DNA from: Blastocatellia bacterium
GTDB lineage: Bacteria; Acidobacteriota; Blastocatellia; Chloracidobacteriales; JADJPF01
Direction of reading: 5' to 3'
Assembly (NCBI GenBank): GCA_016789295.1
Contig: JAEUQL010000315.1
Coordinates: 1-5,128 of the forward strand
Length of the DNA: 5,128 nt
The notes below the pieces were generated by a model, which ran no database searches, had not been told where the DNA came from, and saw only the letters and a program-made list of their open reading frames with translations. Positions 1-5,128 of this stretch are shown in pieces. The position numbers were made by a program, and so were the translations under genes. Each line of letters begins with the position of its first letter. Positions within the stretch are counted from its first letter, which is position 1.

Positions 1-2
1 GA

Positions 3-350
3 CTATCAATTGAATATGCAATGGAAGATTTTCGACTGGTCTATGAACTACTAGCAAAACCAAGCAGTTCTGCTAATCAATTCTCATATGGGAAGATATT
101 TGCCGATTCAGACGCGGAACTTTTTGACAAGGTCAAAAAACGGTACAAATTGGGGCCAGAACTTGTCTTGGCAAAGCAACAATACTACTTTGTAGACTCT
201 ATACTGCACGAAGCTTGGAAATCAGCTTCAAACAATATAGCACGTGCTCAAAAAAGACTGGCAGAAGAGGCTGTAGAGGAAGCAAAAAAGAGAAAGAAAG
301 CTTCTCGGTCGAGTGATGGCTCGAAAACTCCACAAAAAACAGTGGAGTAA
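3..350 (+). CDS. Unrecognised protein, C-terminal part (5' end off the window)
   Basis: The frame is open from the first bases of the window to TAA at 348-350, so the gene most likely begins upstream. The first internal ATG is at 21-23 and would give a 109-residue protein, but no purine-rich ribosome site precedes it, so I treat this as a partial gene. Counting from that Met, residues 1-70 look like a soluble, mixed helical domain rich in aromatic residues (FSYGKIF, KQQYYFVDSILHEAW). Residues about 72-96 form a strongly charged Ala/Glu/Lys/Arg helix with coiled-coil character. The last 13 residues or so are a polar Ser/Lys/Thr tail, probably disordered. No signal peptide, membrane segment or catalytic motif is visible. 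I do not recognise the family and assign no function. The 97-base gap to the next gene does not prove or exclude co-transcription. Confidence 0.6.
   Translation, partial: LSIEYAMEDFRLVYELLAKPSSSANQFSYGKIFADSDAELFDKVKKRYKLGPELVLAKQQYYFVDSILHEAWKSASNNIARAQKRLAEEAVEEAKKRKKASRSSDGSKTPQKTVE
327..348 (+). other. 7-bp inverted repeat over the stop codon of the first gene
   Basis: ACTCCAC (327-333) is perfectly complementary to GTGGAGT (342-348) around an A-rich 8-base loop. The right arm runs into the TAA stop. A run of five T lies about 16 bases further on (366-371 region), too far away for a standard intrinsic terminator. It may stabilise the mRNA 3' end, act as a weak terminator, or be chance. 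Confidence 0.3.
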
Positions 351-394
351 GGGGCAGATAGGATGCTTTTTCTACTACTTTGTGTAAATATCTT

Positions 395-410
395 CCCTTA
401 TTTTTAAGGG
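395..410 (+). other. Small hairpin in the gap between first and second genes
   Basis: CCCTTA (395-400) pairs with TAAGGG (405-410) around a TTTT loop. There is no T-run directly after it on the + strand, so it does not meet the usual criteria for a rho-independent terminator. It lies 25 bases before the ribosome site of the glycosyltransferase gene and could be part of that gene's leader. Confidence 0.25.
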
Positions 411-434
411 GTGTTGGTGGACTTTAACTCTTTC

Positions 435-440
435 AAGAGG
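435..440 (+). promoter_or_regulatory. Ribosome binding site of the glycosyltransferase gene
   Basis: AAGAGG ends 7 bases before the ATG at 448, good Shine-Dalgarno spacing. It supports that ATG as the true start. Confidence 0.6.
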
Positions 441-447
441 CTTTTTA

Positions 448-2115
448 ATGTTTGAAGAGCAGAGCTATTCAGGACGGAAAATATTTCTTTTGATTGTAAT
501 CTTCTGCATCCCTTTCTTTATAAATCTGGGGGCAAACTCGCTGTGGGATGGCAATGAAGGCTTCTATGCAGAGCCTCCAAGAGAGATGATCGAGTCTGGA
601 AACTACCTCATACCAACCTACAATTACGCCCCAAGATTTAAAAAGCCTCCCTTTACAAGTTGGATTATAGGCAGTAGCTATTATGTTTTTGGAGTCTCGG
701 AATTTGCAGAACGTCTGCCAATAGCAATAGCTGCTGTACTCACTATATATATGGTCTATCTGTTTGGCAGATCAGTGTGTGACAAAGAGACGGGGTTTAT
801 GTCTGCAATCATTCTTGCAACAACACTGAAATTTATGATCTACGCCAGACAGTTTGCTGGAGATATATTCCTAACACTATTTATTACATCTAGTATTACC
901 TATTTTGCTAGATCAATGATAGAAGAAGACAAGACAAGAAAGTTTCTCTATCTGCTTTTGGCCTATGCTGCAATAGGTTTAGGAATTATAGATAAAGGAT
1001 TAGTAGCTGTAGTCATACCTTATGCAGTGATAGGGCTTTTTATTCTTATAACAAGAAGATGGAACCTACTTCGTCTGCTATTTAGTCCTTCTGGATTTCT
1101 TGTAGTCTTTCTGATCGGTACTCCTTGGTATTTTCTGATGATCCATAAATATGGTTGGGAGTTTTTCAAAGTTAATATAGTTCAAGAAACTGTGATGCGT
1201 TACGTTAGTAATCAGCTTGGTGGTAGAGCTGTTCATTACTATATAGGCGTCTATTTTGCAGAAGCTCTTCCTTGGTCTTTCTTCATAGTTCCTGCCATTG
1301 CCTATTGGGTAAAATGGTTGCAGAGAGAGCGCAGACGGCTCTCCAAGATAGAAACTCAAGTCTGCCTTATGTTGTTACCTGTCATCTGGTTTATTTTTGT
1401 TTTTCTATTTTTTAGTACTTCAGTTGGCAAACGTGCTGTCTATCTTGTGCCACTCTATCCTGCTGCTGCAATCGTTTTGGGACACTACTTTTCAAAAAGA
1501 CTGACCGAAGACAACAGCATAGTTCTCAACCTCCATCGTGCAGCACTAGTTGGGCTTTCTCTTACCTCTCTGTTCGCTGCAGCATTTGTCTTTTTTGCTC
1601 ATAGGACTCTTGAGATGCAGACAGCACTAATATATCTTCCAATAGTTCTGCTGATCGCTCTTGGTGGTTCAACTATCTTTGAGTTCTACAAACGTAACTA
1701 TCAGCCAAGTAAACATATAGCCATTATCTGGTTGATGCTGCTATTTAGCCTAACTTTAATTTTACCAAAGCTTGAGTACTATAGACCTATTCCACGCTTT
1801 GCTGAGATTATCAGAAAGGAAGCCAAGCCTGGTGATCCAGTTGGAACTTTTCAAGTTGATACGCCAAGCCTAATGTTTTATACACGAAGAAAGATATTTC
1901 AAAGCTCGAACTTGGAGGAGATGCTCAGCAGACTCGACCGGGAAGAGAATATCTATTTTGTTACTCGTACCGACTACTATGAAAAACTACAGGCAAGCAC
2001 ACCTATTCCACTGCAAGTCATAGATAGTCAGCCACTACTTCTACTGAGATGGGAAACTTTCTTCTCAAAGAAGAAGCCACTTAGATTGGTACTTGTCAAA
2101 AAAGGCCATTTCTAA
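448..2115 (+). CDS. ArnT/PMT-like membrane glycosyltransferase (GT39-type)
   Basis: A 555-residue polytopic inner-membrane protein, close to ArnT length (about 550). This family moves a sugar from a polyprenyl-phosphate donor to a lipid or protein acceptor at the outer face of the membrane. Seen here: a first membrane helix at 12-27; then the family's first periplasmic loop, W33-D-G-N-E-G-F-Y40 followed by REM (45-47) and KKPPF (65-69), corresponding to the ArnT/PMT 'DE...YAE..REM...KPP' block; R134 and D139 in the next conserved loop; PW before helix 8 and again near 275; H263 close to a YY pair; and G327-K-R-x-x-Y-L-x-P-L-Y-P338, the classical G-K-R-Y-x-P motif. I count about 12-13 hydrophobic segments up to residue 440. 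A soluble, probably periplasmic C-terminal domain follows (about 444-555), as in ArnT. An oddity is Asn36 where most relatives have the first Asp of the DE pair, with Asp34 two residues earlier. The start is supported by AAGAGG at 435-440. The acceptor and sugar cannot be read from sequence, and no lipid-A genes are visible nearby, so I do not call it arnT. Confidence 0.88.
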   Translation: MFEEQSYSGRKIFLLIVIFCIPFFINLGANSLWDGNEGFYAEPPREMIESGNYLIPTYNYAPRFKKPPFTSWIIGSSYYVFGVSEFAERLPIAIAAVLTIYMVYLFGRSVCDKETGFMSAIILATTLKFMIYARQFAGDIFLTLFITSSITYFARSMIEEDKTRKFLYLLLAYAAIGLGIIDKGLVAVVIPYAVIGLFILITRRWNLLRLLFSPSGFLVVFLIGTPWYFLMIHKYGWEFFKVNIVQETVMRYVSNQLGGRAVHYYIGVYFAEALPWSFFIVPAIAYWVKWLQRERRRLSKIETQVCLMLLPVIWFIFVFLFFSTSVGKRAVYLVPLYPAAAIVLGHYFSKRLTEDNSIVLNLHRAALVGLSLTSLFAAAFVFFAHRTLEMQTALIYLPIVLLIALGGSTIFEFYKRNYQPSKHIAIIWLMLLFSLTLILPKLEYYRPIPRFAEIIRKEAKPGDPVGTFQVDTPSLMFYTRRKIFQSSNLEEMLSRLDREENIYFVTRTDYYEKLQASTPIPLQVIDSQPLLLLRWETFFSKKKPLRLVLVKKGHF

Positions 2116-2120
2116 AATGG
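2106..2120 (+). other. Short hairpin over the glycosyltransferase stop codon
   Basis: CCATTT (2106-2111) pairs with AAATGG (2115-2120) around a 3-base loop that includes part of the TAA stop. Two G-T wobbles could extend it outward. No T-run follows, so it is at best a weak 3' end signal. Confidence 0.2.
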
Positions 2121-2142
2121 TTAATCTGCATTTACAGCTAAA

Positions 2143-2152
2143 CTAGATCTAG
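2143..2152. repeat. 10-bp perfect palindrome CTAGATCTAG
   Basis: CTAGATCTAG is a perfect 10-bp palindrome 28 bases after the glycosyltransferase stop, followed at once by GATCT again. It could be an operator-type site or chance; no partner protein is suggested by the window. Confidence 0.2.
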
Positions 2153-2235
2153 GATCTACTTCAGGCTGATGACGAATAAAGAGATTTCTATTACATAACC
2201 ACTATTTTTCAGTACAATGATTAGAGATTCCCGAT

Positions 2236-2241
2236 TATAAT
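2236..2241 (+). promoter_or_regulatory. Possible sigma-70 -10 element (TATAAT)
   Basis: A perfect consensus TATAAT inside the spacer. No good TTGACA-like hexamer lies 16-18 bases upstream (TACAAT at 2213-2218 is the closest), and there is no TG extension. If used, transcription would start near 2247-2249, inside or next to the left arm of the inverted repeat 2244-2250/2295-2301. Confidence 0.3.
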
Positions 2242-2243
2242 GT

Positions 2244-2366
2244 AGCCGATCCAACCAGAGATTTTCCAAGTTCTCTTAAAAGCGGTATCTGTTTATCGGC
2301 TGTTTTGAGTGTCTATTCTACGTATCTGCCAGACTGATACTGTTTTCAGTACGGCAGAAGCTTTTT
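2244..2366 (+). ncRNA. Candidate small RNA of about 120 nt
   Basis: This interval starts just after a perfect TATAAT. It opens with AGCCGAT (2244-2250), which pairs with ATCGGCT (2295-2301) and encloses an AGAGA/TCTCT hairpin (2257-2261/2272-2276). It ends with a G/C-containing hairpin followed by TTTTT. That is the layout of an independent small RNA with its own terminator. It matches no family I know. The weak -35 and the bulged terminator stem keep confidence low; it may instead be the 5' part of a longer leader. Confidence 0.25.
2325..2366 (+). terminator. Possible rho-independent terminator
   Basis: TCTGCC (2325-2330) pairs with GGCAGA (2353-2358). Inside it, TACTG (2338-2342) pairs with CAGTA (2347-2351) around TTTT, leaving an uneven bulge. 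The hairpin is followed three bases later by TTTTT (2362-2366). It could end the glycosyltransferase transcript, about 210 bases after its stop, or a small RNA starting near 2247. Confidence 0.35.
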
Positions 2367-2410
2367 AGAGAGTAGGTTTGTGTTCAACTGTCAAAGGATC
2401 TGGTGCTGGA

Positions 2411-2458
2411 GGTGGCTTGAAGTTGCCACCAAGTACTAAAACCTTCTTAAACAGAAGG
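2411..2458 (+). other. Two adjacent perfect 6-bp hairpins
   Basis: GGTGGC (2411-2416) pairs with GCCACC (2425-2430) over an 8-base loop. Eleven bases later CCTTCT (2442-2447) pairs with AGAAGG (2453-2458) over the loop TAAAC. Neither is followed by a T-run, so they look like structural RNA elements, not terminators. Confidence 0.35.
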
Positions 2459-2480
2459 AATCTTTATCACTCTTCGGCAG

Positions 2481-2510
2481 AAAACCTCGGCCAAAGGTTT
2501 TATCTTGGCC
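2481..2510 (+). other. Potential H-type pseudoknot
   Basis: AAAACCT (2481-2487) pairs with AGGTTTT (2495-2501). The bases between them include GGCCAA (2489-2494), which is perfectly complementary to TTGGCC (2505-2510) just downstream. The two helices interleave as an H-type pseudoknot. The third connecting loop is only 3 bases (2502-2504), which is tight, so the two stems may instead be alternative states. Confidence 0.35.
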
Positions 2511-2541
2511 AGGGATGAATGCGGCTCTTGAGTAGGAGCTG

Positions 2542-2563
2542 TTGTTTCAAGATTGTTTCAAGA
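2542..2563. repeat. Perfect 11-bp tandem duplication
   Basis: TTGTTTCAAGA occurs at 2542-2552 and again, without a gap, at 2553-2563. The unit is about one helical turn long. It could arise by slippage or serve as a paired protein site. Confidence 0.7.
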
Positions 2564-2567
2564 TCGA

Positions 2568-2609
2568 CTCTTGCTATAGGTATGATGCAAGAGGGATAAC
2601 TCTCTTGCA
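2568..2609 (+). other. Mutually exclusive hairpins sharing a central GCAAGAG arm
   Basis: GCAAGAG (2587-2593) can pair with the upstream CTCTTGC (2568-2574, 12-base loop) or with the downstream copy (2602-2608). The second option extends to 8 bp as TGCAAGAG/CTCTTGCA (2586-2593/2602-2609) with an 8-base loop. A third CTCTTG lies at 2525-2530. Only one pairing can exist at a time, an arrangement found in RNA switches. Confidence 0.35.
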
Positions 2610-2637
2610 GTCGGAAGGGCTTTTGGTTTCTGTACCT

Positions 2638-2673
2638 GGAGGTTTGGCATTGGCTGGGCAAAGGCGAACCTTC
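2638..2673 (+). other. 9-bp stem-loop
   Basis: GGAGGTTTG (2638-2646) pairs with CGAACCTTC (2665-2673) with two G-T wobbles, the longest stem in the spacer. The 18-base loop can form a small TTG/CAA (2650-2652/2659-2661) extension. Wobbles in place of Watson-Crick pairs suit a function at the RNA level. Confidence 0.35.
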
Positions 2674-2730
2674 TCAACTGAGAGTTCCTTTCAGTATTAG
2701 GCGTACTGTTTCAGCGTCGATCTAAGCAGT

Positions 2731-2750
2731 CCCCCTTTTTCAAAACGGGG
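2731..2750 (+). other. C4/G4 hairpin with one internal mismatch
   Basis: CCCC (2731-2734) faces GGGG (2747-2750) and TTT (2736-2738) faces AAA (2743-2745), with a C-C mismatch between and a 4-base loop. No T-run follows on either strand, so it is not a convincing terminator. Confidence 0.25.
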
Positions 2751-2772
2751 AGAGTGTCAAATGGCTGCAAGG

Positions 2773-2790
2773 TGCTTGTTAACACGAGCA
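2773..2790 (+). promoter_or_regulatory. Hairpin or palindromic site 42 bases before the redox gene
   Basis: TGCTTGT (2773-2779) pairs with ACGAGCA (2784-2790) with one T-G wobble around TAAC. At the DNA level the core TGTTAACA (2777-2784) is a perfect palindrome. It fits neither the CRP consensus (TGTGA-N6-TCACA) nor the FNR consensus (TTGAT-N4-ATCAA). It may be an operator or a leader hairpin controlling the gene at 2833. Confidence 0.3.
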
Positions 2791-2832
2791 TAAAAACTTT
2801 CGAGTGTAGAAATTATTTAAGAGCGGAAAAAC

Positions 2833-5128
2833 ATGAGCAAAGAACTGAAGCGTCAGGAGATAGAAAACCACCACGCTGTACTCCAAGCAATAAAAAGCAT
2901 AGGAGCTATAGAGGAACTGGTTGAGTTTGAACCCGGCCATGGATACAAATATGGTGTAGACCTAGAGGTATCTGTGTATGGTCGTAACTATGGACCTGGA
3001 AAGAAGGTTGGTCCATATATCAAGATGTTCAAATATCAGCCAGGCGCAGAGATCATCAAGCAGGGCGATTGGGACACCAACACTTTCTTTATAGTTGTTG
3101 AGGGTTCTGTAGATGTCTACCTGCAAGGTAAAAACGAGCCTGTTGCCAACCTCAAGCATGGCACCCCTTTTGGTGAAATGGCTGTTATTGCAGGCGTGCA
3201 ACGCGCCGCAACTATTAAAGCCAGCCAAGAAGGAGCTACAGTACTTGAAGTGTTGCGGCCTGCAATAAGAATGCTCAGGAAGTTGAAGAAGTTTGGAGCA
3301 GCTCTGGATCTCACCTATCGCAGTAATGGACGAGATACTACATTAAATTCCCTTACGATAAGTGATGACTTAAGAAAGCAACTTACTGAACTATCAGAAT
3401 TTAAGGTACTCGCTCGTGGACATACGCTTGTTTATGAAGGCAAGCCTATGGATCGAGTAATTATTATTAAAGATGGTTGGGTAAAAAGAGCCTCGGCCTC
3501 TTCTCAAGGACAGGAACAGTCCGACTACATTGGTCCTGGGTACTGTCTTGGCTTATCTGGTGTGACAGAACGCGGTTCAAAGTGGCCTTACAAAGGAGTT
3601 ATACTAAGCCGAACAGAAGTTTTAGAAATTCCTTACAAAAAATTGATGGCCTACCCAGCAGTGGTTAATGCTCTCAAGACAGAGTTTGAGCAGTTTGCCA
3701 ACATTGGCACTCCTGCACAACCTGTAAAACCACTCGATTTTTCTAAAGAAGCGAAAATTGCACAAGAGCGTATCCTCGACAAAGGTCTTGCAGACGCCAC
3801 AAACCTACTTGTGATGGATATGGATCTCTGTGTCAGGTGTGGCAACTGTTCACTGGCTTGCCATGAGATACACGGTCAATCGAGGCTTACAAGGCGTGGT
3901 ATACATTTTCTTCGACCAAAGACTTTGACCGCTACCCTGAATCAGAGTCTATTAGCACCCTCTGTCTGTCTTCACTGCAAAGATCCAGAGTGTTTGACTG
4001 GCTGTCCAACGGGTGCTATAGCAAGATTTGCTGGCGGGCAAGTGGACATAAATCCAACCACCTGTATTGGTTGTGGTGATTGTGCAACACAGTGCCCATA
4101 CAATGCGATCTCGCTGATCAGAAGAAAAGACATGCGTAAGCCAGACTCAAAACCTGCTGCCAAGACTGTGTCAAAAGATGCCAAAACTCCAGCTAAAAAC
4201 GGCAAAGCTGCTCCTGCTCCAACTGGCAATGGCAAAGGTCTTTTAGACGTGCTCAAGCTAAAGTATGACCATAAACCAAATCCTGTAGTTGAAGAGGAAG
4301 ATCTGGTAGCAGTCAAGTGTAACCTTTGCAACAACACTCCCATCAACCCTATATCCAAAGATGGAAAGCCGATTTACAAAGAGCAGAGATACAACTGTGT
4401 TGAACAATGTCCAACGGGTGCTTGCATTCGTGTTACTCCTGCAGAGTATTTCAATGAAGTAGGCGCAATAATTGGCTCAGGGCTGAAAAGAGATGGATCA
4501 AAAGTTTACGGAAGGAAGAATCTTCCAGTAGACCGGGGTAAGCAGCTTGTTCACCTGCTAGGAATAGTTTCAACACTGATTCTATGCGGTGCAACTATGT
4601 TTGGAATTGTCAAATATGGTCTTGGAATGCCACTGCTTCAAACAAGCTGGTTCAACTTCCGTTGGATAACAGGAATAGTTGGCCTGCTAGGAATTGTTGT
4701 AGTCATGATGTATCCAGTGAGGCGTCAGATGTGGCTCAGACGCGCAGGTTCACTGCGACACTGGATGCTTTGCCACGCATATGCAGGGGTCATTGCTGGT
4801 GTTCTGCTGCTTCTACACGGTGGCACAAGTCTCGGAGGACCACTGACTGCATCGCTAATGATAATGTTCGACCTTGTCATATTGACAGGTCTTTTTGGAA
4901 TACTCATCTATTGGGCAGGTCCTAGAACACTAACCAAAATAGAGGGTGAGCCTTTACTTATAGAAGATCTAAGATTAAGACGGGAAGAACTCTATCAAGA
5001 AATCGCTAATCTGACAGCTACTGCCAGAGTAAACGCCAAAAATCAGAACAGAGAACCAGAGTTTAACAAACAGTTTGTGAATGCCAGAAACAGAGTTCTT
5101 GACACAGTAATGTCTCTGCCATTTCTGA
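2833..5128 (+). CDS. Cyclic-nucleotide-binding / four-cluster ferredoxin / membrane cytochrome b-like fusion protein, 3' end off the window
   Basis: An uninterrupted frame of 765 codons with no stop before the window edge, so the C-terminus is missing. The ATG at 2833 follows an in-frame TAA at 2818-2820, which fixes the start; AAGAG at 2819-2823 is a weak ribosome site. Domains in order: a cNMP-binding barrel (about 60-150) with an intact phosphate-cassette signature F113-G-E...R124; a second, degenerate barrel (about 178-285) lacking FGE and Arg; then a DmsB/NrfC/HybA-type ferredoxin domain with C333/336/339/343, C379/382/387/391, C411/414/417/421 and C496/499/522/526, enough for four [4Fe-4S] clusters. 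A Lys/Ala/Pro-rich linker (about 437-475) splits the third and fourth motifs. Four likely membrane helices follow (about 573-595, 610-632, 645-664, 674-697) with H574, H648 and H662 as possible heme ligands. The RR-rich loop at 630-642 argues for N-in topology with clusters in the cytoplasm. A helical cytoplasmic stretch ends the visible part. Probable role: a ligand-gated electron conduit between the cytoplasm and a membrane quinone or heme. The redox partner is unknown. Confidence 0.85.
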   Translation, partial: MSKELKRQEIENHHAVLQAIKSIGAIEELVEFEPGHGYKYGVDLEVSVYGRNYGPGKKVGPYIKMFKYQPGAEIIKQGDWDTNTFFIVVEGSVDVYLQGKNEPVANLKHGTPFGEMAVIAGVQRAATIKASQEGATVLEVLRPAIRMLRKLKKFGAALDLTYRSNGRDTTLNSLTISDDLRKQLTELSEFKVLARGHTLVYEGKPMDRVIIIKDGWVKRASASSQGQEQSDYIGPGYCLGLSGVTERGSKWPYKGVILSRTEVLEIPYKKLMAYPAVVNALKTEFEQFANIGTPAQPVKPLDFSKEAKIAQERILDKGLADATNLLVMDMDLCVRCGNCSLACHEIHGQSRLTRRGIHFLRPKTLTATLNQSLLAPSVCLHCKDPECLTGCPTGAIARFAGGQVDINPTTCIGCGDCATQCPYNAISLIRRKDMRKPDSKPAAKTVSKDAKTPAKNGKAAPAPTGNGKGLLDVLKLKYDHKPNPVVEEEDLVAVKCNLCNNTPINPISKDGKPIYKEQRYNCVEQCPTGACIRVTPAEYFNEVGAIIGSGLKRDGSKVYGRKNLPVDRGKQLVHLLGIVSTLILCGATMFGIVKYGLGMPLLQTSWFNFRWITGIVGLLGIVVVMMYPVRRQMWLRRAGSLRHWMLCHAYAGVIAGVLLLLHGGTSLGGPLTASLMIMFDLVILTGLFGILIYWAGPRTLTKIEGEPLLIEDLRLRREELYQEIANLTATARVNAKNQNREPEFNKQFVNARNRVLDTVMSLPFL

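Larger units (their letters stand above)
2116..2832 (+). other. 717-base spacer without a protein gene, rich in RNA-like secondary structure
   Basis: Neither strand holds a credible reading frame here: stops are frequent in all frames and nothing resembles a known protein. I looked for tRNA T-loops, tmRNA ends, RNase P 'GAGGAAAGTCC'-type blocks, SRP RNA and common riboswitch boxes and found none. What it does hold is a series of perfect or near-perfect inverted repeats: 2244-2250/2295-2301, 2325-2330/2353-2358, 2411-2416/2425-2430, 2442-2447/2453-2458, 2481-2487/2495-2501, 2568-2574/2587-2593 or 2586-2593/2602-2609, 2638-2646/2665-2673, and 2773-2779/2784-2790. By a rough estimate (one 6-bp stem per about 400 positions if ten loop sizes are allowed) this is more than chance would give. 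It may be a long leader of the redox gene at 2833, one or more small RNAs, or a decayed locus. Confidence 0.5.

Noticed and set aside
1078..1359. Open frame on the - strand (93 codons)
   Set aside because: It lies wholly inside the glycosyltransferase gene, antisense to its conserved membrane helices, and its translation resembles no protein.
2542..2563. CRISPR or phage attachment repeat
   Set aside because: There are only two abutting 11-bp units with no spacers, no cas genes, and no integrase or element boundaries in the window.
2773..2790. CRP or FNR operator before the redox gene
   Set aside because: The half-sites do not match TGTGA-N6-TCACA or TTGAT-N4-ATCAA; only a general palindrome can be claimed.
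2116..2832. tRNA, tmRNA, RNase P RNA, SRP RNA or known riboswitch in the spacer
   Set aside because: I looked for conserved blocks of each by eye on both strands and found none. Only covariance-model searching could settle this.
2962..3314. Two overlapping - strand open frames
   Set aside because: They are antisense to the first cNMP barrel, whose + strand translation carries an intact FGE...R signature.
3972..4358. Open frame on the - strand (128 codons)
   Set aside because: It is antisense to the ferredoxin cysteine motifs and the linker. Its composition follows the reverse complement of those codons and no ribosome site or family likeness is seen.
4584..4925. Open frame on the + strand (113 codons) in a second frame
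   Set aside because: It overlaps the membrane domain of the large redox gene out of frame. The other frame gives coherent membrane helices, while this one gives a Cys/Trp/Arg-rich sequence without domain character.
5098..5128. The final TGA at 5126-5128 as the stop of the redox gene
   Set aside because: It is out of frame: the gene reads ATG TCT CTG CCA TTT CTG A at the edge, so the frame is still open.

Overview
The window reads as part of a bacterial chromosome, probably from a Gram-negative with an envelope glycolipid or lipid-A-type glycosylation system and an anaerobic or mixed respiratory capacity. Base composition looks moderately AT-rich (estimated by eye), with frequent ATA and AGA codons. 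I cannot place the taxon firmly from the sequence. A cyanobacterial non-photosynthetic relative or a deltaproteobacterium-like lineage would fit the domain combinations, but this is only an impression.

Layout, all genes on the + strand: (1) bases 3-350, the C-terminal part of an unrecognised protein that enters from the left edge; (2) a 97-base gap with a small hairpin and a Shine-Dalgarno-like AAGAGG; (3) bases 448-2115, a complete ArnT/PMT-type integral membrane glycosyltransferase (GT39-like, 555 residues); (4) bases 2116-2832, a 717-base stretch with no credible protein gene but many short inverted repeats, including a possible pseudoknot, a set of mutually exclusive hairpins and a perfect 11-bp tandem duplication; (5) from 2833 to the right edge, a large open frame (765 codons seen, no stop inside the window). 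This encodes two cyclic-nucleotide-binding-type beta-barrel domains, a four-cluster [4Fe-4S] ferredoxin module of the DmsB/NrfC/HybA type, and a histidine-bearing membrane domain.

The large gene at the right is the most informative item: it joins a small-ligand sensor to an electron-wire module and a probable b-type-heme membrane anchor in one chain. Its topology is predicted N-in, so the clusters should face the cytoplasm. The reaction it serves cannot be read from the window because its C-terminus and downstream neighbours are missing. The glycosyltransferase and the redox protein are separated by the long structured spacer and probably belong to different transcription units. The spacer may be a long 5' leader of the redox gene, one or more small RNAs, or both.
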